Source: Rubrivivax sp.
GTDB lineage: Bacteria > Pseudomonadota > Gammaproteobacteria > Burkholderiales > Burkholderiaceae_C
Assembly: GCA_016707445.1 (NCBI GenBank)
Contig: JADJHR010000019.1
Coordinates: 62,001 to 126,000, forward strand
DNA length: 64,000 nt
Direction of reading: 5' to 3'
Positions 1 to 9,180 of this stretch are shown piece by piece (the stretch's first letter is position 1; the number at the start of each line of letters is the position of its first letter). Both the position numbers and the translations under genes were made by a program. The notes under the pieces are model-generated. The model saw only the letters and a program-made list of their open reading frames with translations. It was not told the DNA's origin and did not search any database.

Positions 1-1
1 C

Positions 2-817
2 GATTTTGTCGTGCTGGACGGCACCCGCGAGCCCCTGGCGCTGAGCAAGGCACAAGTGCAGCGCCTGGGCGACCGCCGTTTCGGCGTGGGGGCCGACCAG
101 ATCCTGATCGTCGAGCGCAGCAGCACACCCGGCGTCGACTTTCGCTACCGCATCTACAACCACAGCGGTGACGAGGTCGAACACTGTGGCAACGGCGCGC
201 GCTGCTTGGTGCGCTACGTGCACGAACATGGCTTGAGCCGGCAGCGCCACATTCGCGTCGAGACGGTCAACAACCTGCTCGAGCTGCACTTGCGCGACGA
301 CGGTCGCGTCACGGTCGACATGAACCGCCCGCGGTTCGAGCATGCTGCGGTTGGCTTCGACGCCAAGGGACTGCAGGCGCACGGGCAGGGTGGCTTCGAG
401 CTGTGGCCGCTGGACCTGGCTGGCGGTCGCACGGTCGAGGTGGCCGTGCTGTCGATGGGCAATCCGCATGCGGTGCACCGCGTGGACGATGTCGATGCGG
501 CGCCGGTGCTGGCCTACGGTTCGCTGATCGAAGCCCACCCGCGCTTCGAGCGCGGTGTCAACGCCGGTTTCATGCAGGTGCTGGCGCGAGATCGGGCGCG
601 ACTGCGGGTTTACGAACGTGGCGCTGGCGAGACCCTGGCCTGCGGCACCGGCGCCTGCGCCGCCGTGGTGGCCGGCGTGCGCCTGGGCTGGCTGGACCGG
701 CGCGTCGAGGTCGAAGCTCGAGGTGGCTGCTTGCTGATCGAATGGGCCGACGACCAGGCGCCGGTGCTGATGACCGGCCCGGCAGAAACCATTTTCGAAG
801 GAGAGATCGAACTGTGA
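2..817 (+). CDS. dapF: Diaminopimelate epimerase, 5' end cut by window
   Basis: Cytoplasmic epimerase interconverting LL- and meso-diaminopimelate for lysine and peptidoglycan synthesis. The frame is open from base 2 (DFVVLDG, a few residues into the usual N-terminus), so the true start lies just outside the window; the GTG at 11 is internal. Both catalytic cysteine motifs are visible: HCGNGARC in the first half and ACGTGACA in the second. The rest has normal length. The stop overlaps the GTG start of the next gene by 4 bases. The order dapF-DUF484-xerC is a classical proteobacterial arrangement, which supports the call. Confidence 0.96.
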   Translation, partial: DFVVLDGTREPLALSKAQVQRLGDRRFGVGADQILIVERSSTPGVDFRYRIYNHSGDEVEHCGNGARCLVRYVHEHGLSRQRHIRVETVNNLLELHLRDDGRVTVDMNRPRFEHAAVGFDAKGLQAHGQGGFELWPLDLAGGRTVEVAVLSMGNPHAVHRVDDVDAAPVLAYGSLIEAHPRFERGVNAGFMQVLARDRARLRVYERGAGETLACGTGACAAVVAGVRLGWLDRRVEVEARGGCLLIEWADDQAPVLMTGPAETIFEGEIEL

Positions 818-1515
818 CACCCAGCACCCCAGCGAGCATCGGCGTTCAAGGCATCACCGAAAGCGACATCGCCAACTACCTGGCCAACACGCCCGGCTTT
901 TTCGAGCGCCATGCCGAACTGCTGGGCGCCGTGCAGCTGACCAGCCCGCACGGCCAGCGTGCGGTCTCGCTGCAGGAGCGGCAGATGGAGATGCTGCGCG
1001 AACGCATCAAGGGCCTCGAGTTCAAGATCGTCGAGATGCTGCGCCACGGCCAGCAGAACCTGGCCATCGCCGACCGTCTGCACCGCTGGACACGGGCGCT
1101 GTTTCTCACTGCCGACGCGGCTGAACTGCCGCGCGTGGTGGTCGACGAGCTGTGCCATGAATTCATGATCCCGCAGGCGGCCTTGCGCGTGTGGGCGGCC
1201 GATGCTGTGCATGCCGACGCCGAGTTCGCGCGCCCGGTGAGCGACGATGCGCGCAGTTTCGCGGCCAGCCTGGCGCAGCCCTACTGCGGCGTGAATGCGG
1301 GTTTCGAGGCCGTGTCCTGGCTGGGCGATCCGTCCACCGTGATGTCGCTGGCCCTGATCCCGCTACGCCACGGTGCGGCCGAGGGTACCTTCGGACTGCT
1401 GGTGCTGGCGTCGCCCGACCTCACGCGCTACCAGGCCGACATGGGCACCGAGTTTCTGATGCGCATCGGCGAAGTCACCAGCGCTGCCTTGTCGCGGCTG
1501 CTGCCGCAGGGCTGA
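814..1515 (+). CDS. DUF484 family protein
   Basis: A 233-residue cytoplasmic protein of the DUF484 family, which lies between dapF and xerC in many proteobacteria. The N-terminus has the family's typical opening ([17 protein letters not shown]), then a region rich in charged residues that may form a helix or coiled coil (about residues 45-85), then a GAF-like C-terminal half. I chose the GTG at 814 because it overlaps the dapF stop as GTGA and starts exactly where similarity to the family begins; a longer open frame upstream only shadows dapF. No biochemical role is established. Position and spacing argue for co-transcription with dapF and xerC. Confidence 0.9.
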   Translation: MTPSTPASIGVQGITESDIANYLANTPGFFERHAELLGAVQLTSPHGQRAVSLQERQMEMLRERIKGLEFKIVEMLRHGQQNLAIADRLHRWTRALFLTADAAELPRVVVDELCHEFMIPQAALRVWAADAVHADAEFARPVSDDARSFAASLAQPYCGVNAGFEAVSWLGDPSTVMSLALIPLRHGAAEGTFGLLVLASPDLTRYQADMGTEFLMRIGEVTSAALSRLLPQG

Positions 1516-1517
1516 CC

Positions 1518-2474
1518 ATGGCCGCGGTCGGTGCGCTTAGCGCGCTCTGCAACGAGCCGCTGGCCGTCGCGCTGCTACCCTTCTGGCAGCACCTGACCGT
1601 TGAGAAGAGGCTGGCTGAACGCACGCTGGCGATGTACCGCGACGCCCTGGTGCGGCTGCAGCGGTTGGCCGCTGCTGAAGGCGTGGTGGTGCAGCAGGCA
1701 CAGGTGCATCACTTGAGGGGCTGGCTGGCGGCCTTGCGCGGCGATGGCCTGGGCGCGCGCAGTCTGGCCATCACCCTGGCCGCCTGGCGCGGCCTGTATG
1801 CCTGGTGGGGCCGTGATGGCCTGGTCGCGACCAACCCCGCCGCTGGGTTGCGCGCGCCCAGGGCCGCCAAGCCGCTGCCGTCGGCGCTGGCGGTCGAGCA
1901 GGCGGTGGCGCTGGCCGAACTCGAAACCGACCAGGGCCGGCCCGAGCTGCAGGCGCGCGACAAGGCCATCGTCGAACTGCTCTATGGCTGCGGGCTGCGC
2001 ATCGGCGAACTGCTGGGCCTGGACCTGCTGGCGGGGCCGGCAGCGGCGGGCTGGATCGACGCCGACGATGCGACGGCCCATGTGCTGGGCAAGGGCAGCA
2101 AGCGCCGCAGCGTGCCGGTGGGCGGGCCGGCGCTGCAGGCGCTGGCAGCATGGACGGCGCTGCGCGGCACGCTGGCCGCGCCTGCCGAAGCGGCGCTGTT
2201 CGTCAGCCAGCGTGGCACGCGGCTGACCGCCAACCAGTTGCGCAACCGCCTGCGCGCGCAGGCGCTGCGCGCCGGTTTGCCAACGCAGGTGCATCCGCAC
2301 ATGCTGCGTCACAGCTACGCGTCGCACCTGCTGCAGTCCAGCGGCGACCTGCGCGCGGTGCAGGAGCTGCTGGGCCACGCCAGCATCAGCACCACCCAGG
2401 TCTACACGCGGCTGGACTTCCAGCACCTGGCCAAGGTCTACGACGCGGCGCACCCGCGTGCCCGGCGCAAGTAG
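1518..2474 (+). CDS. xerC: Tyrosine recombinase XerC
   Basis: Site-specific recombinase that with XerD resolves chromosome dimers at dif during division. The 318 residues show an N-terminal SAM-like DNA-binding domain (about 15-105) and a C-terminal catalytic domain with the full residue set: R161 in GLRIGE, K192 in LGKGSKRR, H261 and R264 in HPHMLRH, H287 in LGHASI and the nucleophile Y296. Start ATG at 1518 is two bases after the DUF484 stop, so it is probably the last gene of the dapF operon. Length and motif order match XerC rather than a phage integrase. Confidence 0.95.
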   Translation: MAAVGALSALCNEPLAVALLPFWQHLTVEKRLAERTLAMYRDALVRLQRLAAAEGVVVQQAQVHHLRGWLAALRGDGLGARSLAITLAAWRGLYAWWGRDGLVATNPAAGLRAPRAAKPLPSALAVEQAVALAELETDQGRPELQARDKAIVELLYGCGLRIGELLGLDLLAGPAAAGWIDADDATAHVLGKGSKRRSVPVGGPALQALAAWTALRGTLAAPAEAALFVSQRGTRLTANQLRNRLRAQALRAGLPTQVHPHMLRHSYASHLLQSSGDLRAVQELLGHASISTTQVYTRLDFQHLAKVYDAAHPRARRK

Positions 2475-2700
2475 GCGCCGCGCATCGCGCTGAAGTCGAC
2501 AGACCTTCACCACGGGATGCGCGCGAGCAGCCGACCCTGCCGGACCTCCGCCGAAGGTGAATCCCGCAGGGGCCCGCCGATCCTGAAAACCAGCCGGTAA
2601 CGGCCCACGCTGAAACCACATTCGGCCTGACCGTGGGCACTGCGGTGCTGGCAGGCGGCACGCTGGGACAGACTTTTTCCAACCAGGCCCAGTTCAACTT

Positions 2701-3272
2701 CCCGATCTTGCGCTCGGCATTGGCGGCCGCTGTGTGCTGATCTGCGATGCCTTCGTCCAGTTCAACAGCAATTACGCCTTCGACCACGACCGCTCGAACG
2801 GCATCGGCTCGGGCCAGTTCGACTTTGTGGGCATTGCCGCGCACGAGATCGGCCATGCGCTGGGCTTCGTCAGTGGTGTCGACGTGCTGGGCTTGATCGT
2901 GGTGATCTTTACCGCTATTCCAGTGCCAGCGCGGCGCTGGGGGCGATCGTCTTTACCGCATCCAACACCGCCAAGTACCTGTCGCTGACCGGGGCGTCCT
3001 CAGGCTCGCTGCTGTTCGCCAAGGGCGTCACCTTCGGCGACGGCCGCCAGGCCAGCCATTGGAAGGACGGTCTGGGCTCGGTCATGATGGACCCGACCAC
3101 GGCGTCGGGCGAGCTGCTGGGCATCGGTGCTGCCGACCGCCTGGCCTTCGACGTGATCGGCTGGAACCTCAGCGCGGTGCCCGAGCTCGGTCGGCCGGCG
3201 CTGCTCAGCCTGGGGTTGGGTGTGATGGGCATCGCCTGGCTGCGGCGCCGCCGCCGCCTCCTCGTCGATTGA
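2701..3272 (+). pseudogene. Broken PEP-CTERM zinc metalloprotease (NF038122-like)
   Basis: Remnant of a secreted metalloprotease. One frame (about 2734-2900) carries a HEIGH zinc motif within a stretch rich in Asp, Phe and Asn. A second frame (about 2895-3272) carries the rest, including HWKDG and MMDPT, and ends in a PEP-CTERM-like tail: VPEL, a hydrophobic helix and a run of arginines. The two parts are in different frames, with material missing between them, and no signal peptide or N-terminal half can be found upstream. I infer a frameshift plus deletions. A minor possibility is a sequencing error for the frameshift alone; that would not restore the missing N-terminus. Confidence 0.72.
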
Positions 3273-3429
3273 TCTTCCCGCAGCTCATCTCATCCGTTGA
3301 ATCCGCCATGCGCTTCGCTGTGGCGATGTCGCCTTTTGCGGAAATCTCAACAAGTACGACACCGCACTTGCGAACGTCGGGTCGGCTGAGGCGCATCGCT
3401 TCATGAACGACCCGATTCGGGAGCCCGGT

Positions 3430-3445
3430 TGCGTCGCGCGACGCA
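3430..3445. repeat. 16-bp perfect palindrome
   Basis: TGCGTCGCGCGACGCA is a perfect inverted repeat about 30 bases past the stop of the minus-strand Bug receptor gene. It has no T-run, so as a terminator it is weak. It may be a Rho-assisted 3' hairpin or chance in GC-rich DNA. The rest of 3273-3475 shows no gene. Confidence 0.3.
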
Positions 3446-3475
3446 GATGCCGCGTTGGTGCTGCCTTCTGGTGCT

Positions 3476-4441
3476 TCAGTTCGACTTGATGCCGAGTTCG
3501 CGCAGCCGCTTGCCCCAGCGTTCGTATTCCTCGCGGATGTAGGCGCCGAATTCCTCCGGCGTATTGCCGCCGAGCTCGCCGCCGCCGGCGTTCCATTGCT
3601 CGACGATCTCGGGTGACTTCAGGATCAGGGCCAACTCCTTGTGCAGCCGACGAATGATCGGTTCCGGCGTGCCGAGCGGCACCATCACACCCATCCAGCC
3701 TTTGCCCTCGATACCGGGAAACCCGGCTTCAGCCAAGGTCGGCAGGTCGGGCAGCACCGCCAGTCGCTGCTGCGAAGCCACCGCCAGTGCACGCACGCGA
3801 CCGGACTTCAGATGCGGCGCCAGCACGGGGTAGTAGGCCATCGACGTGGCGATCTGGCCGGAGATCAGGTCCGGGATCTCCTGCGCCTGCGACTTGTACG
3901 GCACCTCCAGCAGCGAGATCCCGGCTGCTTGCTCAAACGCCGTTGCCACCAGCTGCTGCATGCTGCCTGGCCCGGCGCTCGCGTAGCTGGTCTTCCCCGG
4001 CGCTGTGCGTGCCACCTGGATGAGTTCGGCCAGCGTGCGCGCAGGGAGGGTCGCGCTGACGGCCAGGATCACGGGCGCGGCCGAAACCGAAGTGACCGGC
4101 GCAAACGCGCGCATGCCGGCGAAGGACGGGTCCGGCTTCAGCAGGTCGTTCATCAGCAGCAGGCTGCCGTTCATGATCAGCGTGTGGCCGTCTGGCGCGG
4201 CGCGGGCGACCTCGCGCGCCGCGATGCTGCCCAATGCCCCGGGACGGTTGTCGACGATGACCGGCTGCCCGAGCGCCAGCGCGAGCTTCGGCGCGATCGC
4301 TCGCGCTCGGAGGTCGGGTGCGCTGCCGGCCGCGCCAGGGATGACGAAGTGGATCGGTTTGCTCGGAAATTGCGCCTCGTCGGCCTGTGCGGCCCCGAAA
4401 ACCAGCAGTGCCAGGGTCAGCACGGTCTTCACTCTCATCAT
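3476..4441 (-). CDS. Bug family periplasmic solute-binding protein (TctC-like)
   Basis: A 321-residue periplasmic receptor of the Bug (Bordetella uptake gene) family, the extracytoplasmic component of tripartite tricarboxylate-type transport. A signal peptide is visible at residues 1-20 (hydrophobic core, then AQADE). The family's N-terminal pattern follows (FPSKPIHFVIPGAAGS), then VDNRPGALGSIAA and the PDGHTLIMN loop typical of ligand-binding lobes. No TctA/TctB membrane components lie nearby, which is normal for orphan Bug proteins in Burkholderiales. The ligand cannot be told from sequence; carboxylates are usual. It lies 139 bases downstream of the hydrolase-LuxR gene on the same strand, with a hairpin between them. 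Confidence 0.92.
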   Translation of the reverse strand: MMRVKTVLTLALLVFGAAQADEAQFPSKPIHFVIPGAAGSAPDLRARAIAPKLALALGQPVIVDNRPGALGSIAAREVARAAPDGHTLIMNGSLLLMNDLLKPDPSFAGMRAFAPVTSVSAAPVILAVSATLPARTLAELIQVARTAPGKTSYASAGPGSMQQLVATAFEQAAGISLLEVPYKSQAQEIPDLISGQIATSMAYYPVLAPHLKSGRVRALAVASQQRLAVLPDLPTLAEAGFPGIEGKGWMGVMVPLGTPEPIIRRLHKELALILKSPEIVEQWNAGGGELGGNTPEEFGAYIREEYERWGKRLRELGIKSN

Positions 4442-4553
4442 CTGGATCTCCTTCCCGACGAAAGCGCGCCGGAACGACGGCCGGATTGCAGCACCGCGTG
4501 CAGCGGCTGTCGTGGGGGAGCCGCCCTATCGTGCACCCGGCGAGGCTGCCGCA

Positions 4554-4571
4554 CTGGGGGTTCGCCCCCAG
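4554..4571. terminator. Hairpin between hydrolase-LuxR gene and Bug gene
   Basis: CTGGGGG-TTCG-CCCCCAG forms a 7-bp perfect stem with a TTCG loop (CGAA on the minus strand). It lies about 10 bases after the stop of the minus-strand hydrolase-LuxR gene. There is no T-tract, so it may be a Rho-dependent or RNA-stabilising hairpin rather than a true intrinsic terminator. Confidence 0.42.
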
Positions 4572-4580
4572 GGGCGCACT

Positions 4581-5654
4581 TCAGTGCAGCGAAGGCGCCT
4601 GCCCATAGCCGGCTTCGCGTGCACGCACGATCGCCTGCGACCGGCTGCCGACGCCGGCCTTCGCGAAGATGTGCGTGATGTGGTTGCCAACCGTTTTAGC
4701 GCTCAGTCGCAGCGCGAGCGCAATCTGCTCGTTGTCGAGGCCGCGCGCGATCAATTCGAGCACCTGCCGTTCGCGGTCGGTCAGCTCGACAAACGCGACG
4801 CCGCGACCCGGCTCGCCGGGCATGAAGCGGCGGAACTCGGCCACCAGCTGCTGCCAGGCCGCCTCGTCGGGCAGCAGGATGTGGTTGACGCTGTCGAGCA
4901 GTACAAATTCGGCGTTCGGAATCAGCGCTGCGGTCAGCTTGCCTTCTTCGTAGGGATTGCGCGCCTCTTGGCGCGAGTGCAGGACCAGCGTCGGGCAGCG
5001 CACCTGCCGCGCCTGCGCCTGGACGTCGATCTGCTCCATCATGGCCAGGAATCTCGCCGCATTGCGGCCGGTGCAGCACAGCCTCATCCGGTCGGTGAAC
5101 CAGTGCCACTGTTCCTTCGTTGCGCCGGGCACCAGCAAGGAAGCGAAGACCTGGCGGAACGTGGGTTCGTCGCTGCCCCAGCCGATTTCGGCCAACTTGC
5201 GCAGCATCTGTGCGCGCTCCAATTGCACCGGAGTCGGTTCACCCCGCCGTAGCGAACCACGGCAATACGAACCCCAGATGAACAGCCGTTTGACCCGCTC
5301 TGGGTGGCGCGCGGCATAGGCGATCGCCACCGCTGCGCCACCAGAGTTGCCGACGAGCGCGAAATCTTGCAGGCCTGCGGCGTCGACAGCCGCCTCAAGG
5401 TCTTTGACGACGGCGTCGAACGACAGGTCCTCGACGTCCCACTCCGACATGCCAATGCCGCGCGGATCGATGCGCATCAGCGTGTGGCAACGGGTGAACT
5501 CGGTGATCCAGTGGCGGGACACCGGGCTTTGCCAGTCGTACTCGATGTGCGACAGCCAAGTCGGCGCGCGCACCAGCGCCGGCCCCTTGCCGGCCGCGGC
5601 CCATGCGATGCGCGTGCCGTCGAAACTCGTGGCGAAGTGAATCGACTGGCGCAT
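4581..5654 (-). CDS. Alpha/beta-hydrolase fused to LuxR-type HTH
   Basis: A 357-residue two-domain protein. Residues 1-275 are an alpha/beta-hydrolase: oxyanion strand, the RIDPRG loop, nucleophile elbow GNSGGA and a late NHILL histidine. Residues about 285-345 are a LuxR-type helix-turn-helix (LTDRERQVLELIARG, then AKTVGNHI). Such fusions are probably ligand-responsive regulators in which the hydrolase fold serves as sensor or enzyme. The usual acid strand reads RQEARNP, with Glu where Asp is normal. The start is uncertain: ATG at 5654 is used, but GTG at 5666 and TTG at 5690 are also in frame and an AAGGAG lies just after 5690. The target genes are unknown; the Bug receptor downstream is one candidate. 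Confidence 0.88.
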   Translation of the reverse strand: MRQSIHFATSFDGTRIAWAAAGKGPALVRAPTWLSHIEYDWQSPVSRHWITEFTRCHTLMRIDPRGIGMSEWDVEDLSFDAVVKDLEAAVDAAGLQDFALVGNSGGAAVAIAYAARHPERVKRLFIWGSYCRGSLRRGEPTPVQLERAQMLRKLAEIGWGSDEPTFRQVFASLLVPGATKEQWHWFTDRMRLCCTGRNAARFLAMMEQIDVQAQARQVRCPTLVLHSRQEARNPYEEGKLTAALIPNAEFVLLDSVNHILLPDEAAWQQLVAEFRRFMPGEPGRGVAFVELTDRERQVLELIARGLDNEQIALALRLSAKTVGNHITHIFAKAGVGSRSQAIVRAREAGYGQAPSLH

Positions 5655-5732
5655 GGCGATGTTCACCGTCGGACGCGGGTTCTCCTTCAAATCACTCTAG
5701 CACTGAAGCCTGTTGCCCGGCCGCCTCCAGGC

Positions 5733-6218
5733 TCACGCTGCGTTGGGCAAGACGGTCGGCAACACGATGCGCGGGTCGAACTTGGCCCGCTTGATGCTGA
5801 AGTAGGCTTTGACATTGCGTACGTTGGCGTCCTGAGTGAACAGGCGCTGCACCAGAGCCTGATAGGCGGCCATGTCGGCGGCCTGCACCACCAGCACGAA
5901 ATCGGGGCCAGGCGACACGCGCCAGCACTGCTGTACCGCGGCATCGTTCACGGCCCGCTGCTCGAAGGCCTCCAGATGTTCGGCGCCCTGCCGATCCAAG
6001 GTGATCTCGACGATGGCGCTCAAGGCCTCACCCAGCGTCGCGGGTGACAGCAGCGCCACACGGCGCTCGATGACGCCGGAGTCCAGCAGCCGGCGCACGC
6101 GGCGCAGGGCGGTGGCCGGGGAGGTGTGGGCCCGTTGCGCCAGCGTCAGGTTCGACAGCGACGCGTCGGTCTGCAGCAGGTCGAGCAGCCGGATGTCAGT
6201 GGCGTCGAGTTCAATCAT
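5733..6218 (-). CDS. Lrp/AsnC family transcriptional regulator
   Basis: A 161-residue DNA-binding regulator. The N-terminal winged HTH (IRLLDLLQTDASLSN, then TSPATALRRVRRL) is followed by an alpha-beta RAM ligand-binding domain (about 65-150). Proteins of this family form octamers and sense amino acids. ATG at 6218 is preferred over the in-frame TTG at 6236 because similarity begins at MIELDATD. The gene is divergent from glmS with a 157-base AT-richer spacer that holds two dyads, so it may control itself and perhaps glmS. The effector is unknown. Confidence 0.92.
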   Translation of the reverse strand: MIELDATDIRLLDLLQTDASLSNLTLAQRAHTSPATALRRVRRLLDSGVIERRVALLSPATLGEALSAIVEITLDRQGAEHLEAFEQRAVNDAAVQQCWRVSPGPDFVLVVQAADMAAYQALVQRLFTQDANVRNVKAYFSIKRAKFDPRIVLPTVLPNAA

Positions 6219-6239
6219 GGTGAAATCATCGGGCAAACT

Positions 6240-6297
6240 AAATCACTTGATTGAGATTTTGTTCCGAGCATCATCACATGCGGTGAATTTGATCACC
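6240..6297. promoter_or_regulatory. Two dyads in the asnC-type gene / glmS spacer
   Basis: In the divergent spacer, AAATC-N10-GATTT (6240-6259) and GGTGA-N6-TCACC (6282-6297) are inverted repeats in a locally AT-rich stretch. Lrp/AsnC proteins usually bind degenerate dyads next to their own genes, so these are candidate operators. This is pattern recognition only; no binding motif for this protein is known to me. Confidence 0.35.
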
Positions 6298-6375
6298 CAA
6301 ATGCCGAATTGAGAAGAAAACGCCACACCAACACATCTAGCATCGGCCACGCCACAGCAGCCAGGACATCACACC

Positions 6376-8286
6376 ATGTGCGGAATCGTCGGTGCCGTCA
6401 GCACCCGGAACATCGTCCCCGTCTTGATCGAGGGCCTGAAGCGGCTGGAATACCGCGGCTATGACTCTTGCGGCGTGGCCGTGCACCAGGGCGGCGAACT
6501 GCGCCGCGCGCGCAGCACCTCACGTGTGGCCGAGCTCGAGGCCAACGTGAACAGCGACGGCATCCAGGCCGGTACCGGCATCGCCCACACGCGCTGGGCC
6601 ACCCATGGTGCGCCGGCGGTGCACAACGCGCACCCGCACTTCTCGGCCGGGCCGGGGGTGGACGCCGCCAGCACCGGCTTTGGTGACCTCGACGGTGTGG
6701 ACGAAGCCGCCGCCACCGCGCGCATCGGCCTGGTGCACAACGGCATCATCGAGAACCACGACGAGCTGCGCGCCGAACTCGAAGCCCGCGGCTACCAGTT
6801 CGCCAGCCAGACCGACACCGAGGTCATCGCCCACCTAGTGCACCACCTGTACGACGGCGACCTGCTCGACGCCGTGCAGCGCGCCGTGCCACGGCTGCGT
6901 GGTGCCTACGCCATCGCGGTGTTCTGCCGCGACGAACCGCAGCGAGTGATCGGCGCCCGCGAAGGGTCGCCGCTGATCTTGGGCGTGGGAGTGGGTGAAC
7001 ACGCGGGTGAACACTTTCTGGCCAGCGACGCGATGGCATTGGCTGGCGTCACCGACCAGATCGTCTACCTGGAAGAAGGCGACGTGGTCGACCTGCAGCT
7101 GGGCAAGGCCTGGATCAGTTCGCGCGACGGATCTGGGCGTTTTGTCGCCGTCGACCGCCCCGTGCGCACCGTGCAGGCGCACAGCGGTGCGGCCGAGCTG
7201 GGCCCCTACCGGCACTACATGCAAAAGGAGATCTTCGAGCAGCCGCGTGCCATTGCCGACACGCTGGAAGGCGTGGCCGCGATCACGCCCGATCTGTTTG
7301 GTGATGGCGCCTACCGCGTCTTCAAGGACATCGATCGCGTCTTGATCCTGGCCTGCGGCACCAGCTACTACTCCGGCAGCACCGCGCGCTACTGGCTCGA
7401 AGACATCGCCGGCATTCCGACCACGGTGGAGATCGCCAGCGAGTACCGCTACCGCACCAGCGTGCCCGACCCGCGCACGCTGGTCGTCACCATCAGCCAG
7501 AGCGGCGAGACCGCCGACACCATTGCCGCGCTGAAGCACGCACGCAGCCTGGGCATGACCCACACGCTGACCATCTGCAACGTAGCCACCAGCGCCATGG
7601 TGCGCGAATGCAAGCTGGCCTACATCACGCGTGCCGGCGTCGAGATCGGTGTCGCCAGCACCAAGGCTTTCAGCACCCAGCTGGTCAGCCTGTACCTGCT
7701 GACGCTGGCGTTGGCTCAGGTGCGTGGCCGACTTAGTGAGGCACAGGAAGCGGCGCACCTGAAAGCCCTGCGCCACCTGCCCGTGGCGGTGCAGGCGGTG
7801 CTGGCGCTCGAGCCCCAGGTGATCGCCTGGAGCGAGGATTTCGCGCGCCGCGAGAACGCGCTGTTCCTGGGCCGCGGCATGCACTACCCGATTGCACTGG
7901 AAGGCGCACTCAAGCTCAAGGAAATCAGCTACATCCACGCCGAGGCCTACCCGGCCGGAGAGCTCAAGCACGGCCCACTGGCGCTGGTGACCGACCAGAT
8001 GCCGGTGGTGACGGTGGCGCCGAACGACGCGCTGCTGGAAAAGCTCAAGAGCAACCTGCAGGAAGTGCGTGCACGGGGTGGCCAGCTCTACGTGTTTGCC
8101 GACAGTGATTCGCGCATCGACAGCGGCCCCGGCCTGCACGTCATCCGCATGCCCGAGCACTACGGCGCGCTGTCACCCATCCTGCACGTGGTGCCGCTGC
8201 AGCTGCTGGCCTATCACACCGCCTGCGCGCGCGGCACCGATGTGGACAAGCCACGCAACCTGGCGAAGTCGGTGACGGTGGAGTGA
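6376..8286 (+). CDS. glmS: Glutamine-fructose-6-phosphate aminotransferase (isomerizing)
   Basis: Makes glucosamine-6-phosphate from fructose-6-phosphate and glutamine, the entry step to UDP-GlcNAc, peptidoglycan and LPS. C2 of the MCGIVGAV start is the glutaminase nucleophile once Met is removed. The class II amidotransferase domain covers about residues 1-245, and two SIS sugar-isomerase domains follow ([27 protein letters not shown]). The protein ends in the family signature [11 protein letters not shown]. At 636 residues it is longer than the usual ~609, owing to an acidic insertion of about 25 residues after HPHFS (about 90-115). Its 5' region shows no obvious glmS ribozyme, as expected outside Firmicutes. 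Confidence 0.97.
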   Translation: MCGIVGAVSTRNIVPVLIEGLKRLEYRGYDSCGVAVHQGGELRRARSTSRVAELEANVNSDGIQAGTGIAHTRWATHGAPAVHNAHPHFSAGPGVDAASTGFGDLDGVDEAAATARIGLVHNGIIENHDELRAELEARGYQFASQTDTEVIAHLVHHLYDGDLLDAVQRAVPRLRGAYAIAVFCRDEPQRVIGAREGSPLILGVGVGEHAGEHFLASDAMALAGVTDQIVYLEEGDVVDLQLGKAWISSRDGSGRFVAVDRPVRTVQAHSGAAELGPYRHYMQKEIFEQPRAIADTLEGVAAITPDLFGDGAYRVFKDIDRVLILACGTSYYSGSTARYWLEDIAGIPTTVEIASEYRYRTSVPDPRTLVVTISQSGETADTIAALKHARSLGMTHTLTICNVATSAMVRECKLAYITRAGVEIGVASTKAFSTQLVSLYLLTLALAQVRGRLSEAQEAAHLKALRHLPVAVQAVLALEPQVIAWSEDFARRENALFLGRGMHYPIALEGALKLKEISYIHAEAYPAGELKHGPLALVTDQMPVVTVAPNDALLEKLKSNLQEVRARGGQLYVFADSDSRIDSGPGLHVIRMPEHYGALSPILHVVPLQLLAYHTACARGTDVDKPRNLAKSVTVE

Positions 8287-8309
8287 GCGGGCTTGGTGAC
8301 TGCGGGTGA

Positions 8310-8699
8310 CTGATCGAAGAATTCAAACTTGCTGGACCGGTGATGCACCTGCTGCTGCGCTACACGCAGGCGCTGCTGACGCAGAAGGCGCAAACCGCCG
8401 CCTGTAATCGCCACCATTCGCTGGGGCAGCAGCTGTGCAGCTGGCTGTTGCTGACCCAGGATCGGCTGCCAGGCTACGAATTGCCGATGACGCAGGAGCT
8501 CATCTCTCGCGCCCTGGGCGTGCGCCGTGAAGGCATAACCTCCGCCGCCCGCCATCTGCAGGCCTCCGGGCTGATTCGCTACCAGCGCGGCCACATCACC
8601 CTGCTCGACCGTGTGGGGCTGGAGCAGAGCAGCTGCGAGTGCTACGGAATCGTGCGGCGCGAATACGGTCGGCTGTTGCCGGTCGAGACAGCGCACTGA
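8310..8699 (+). pseudogene. Crp/Fnr regulator lacking its sensor domain
   Basis: Encodes only the linker helix and winged-HTH half of a Crp/Fnr-type regulator: LLLRYTQALLTQ, CNRHHSLGQQL, then a recognition region GVRREGITSAARHL, and a Cys/Tyr-containing tail. Family members are about 230 residues with an N-terminal cyclic-nucleotide-like barrel; here homology begins at EEFKLAGPV, 24 bases after the glmS stop, and no barrel exists upstream. The first usable starts are GTG 8340 or ATG 8343 (about 119 residues). It could be a decayed gene cut by a deletion, or a stand-alone DNA-binding protein. The HTH half has no frameshift or stop, so expression cannot be excluded. Confidence 0.72.
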
Positions 8700-8884
8700 A
8701 GCCGCTGCCGGCGCTGTCCCGGCAAGCCGCTGTGTTCGATAACGCACAGACGCAACAGCATCGGGCGCGCATCGTGCAGGCATGCGTCAGCAAGGTGCTT
8801 GGGTTCCTGTGACACGAGTCAACGCCGAAGCACGCAGGCCTCACTTGCGCGCTGACCAAGGTTGGCCGACAAAGGAGAAATGAA

Positions 8885-9043
8885 ATGAGTTTGGGAACAA
8901 TTCTGCTGATCGTCCTGGTGCTGGTGCTGCTCGGCGTGATTCCGACTTGGCCGCACAGCAGGGGTTGGGGCTACGGGCCGAGCGGCATTCTCGGTTTGAT
9001 CCTGGTCGTGGTCGTCGTATTGCTGTTGATGGGCAGGCTGTAA
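8885..9043 (+). CDS. DUF3309 small membrane protein
   Basis: A 52-residue protein, too short for most ORF filters. Two hydrophobic helices (about 4-18 and 34-48) flank a short polar loop with TWPHSRGWGYGPSG, the DUF3309 pattern. A good ribosome site (AAAGGAGAA) lies 5-6 bases before the ATG at 8885. Family members are hydrophobic proteins of unknown role, often near CsbD and BON genes, as here. Likely an inner-membrane stress-associated peptide (inference from neighbours). Confidence 0.85.
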   Translation: MSLGTILLIVLVLVLLGVIPTWPHSRGWGYGPSGILGLILVVVVVLLLMGRL

Positions 9044-9180
9044 CGTGCCCGTTGGATCGCGAATTCGAATGGCGACAAATTTCAGCCTGTGGTGCCCCCT
9101 CCCAGAGGCCAACTTGACGCCTGTGGCGGGTGACCCGACGGGGACAAGTGCACGTTGAACTTCTATCTGGAGAACCGAAC

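Noticed and set aside
3430..3445. Palindrome as a strong terminator for the Bug gene
   Set aside because: It has no T-tract and a 16-base palindrome of C/G-rich type can occur by chance; kept only as a low-confidence repeat.
6298..6375. glmS ribozyme or riboswitch upstream of glmS
   Set aside because: No conserved core was seen in the short leader, and the ribozyme is known mainly from Gram-positive bacteria.
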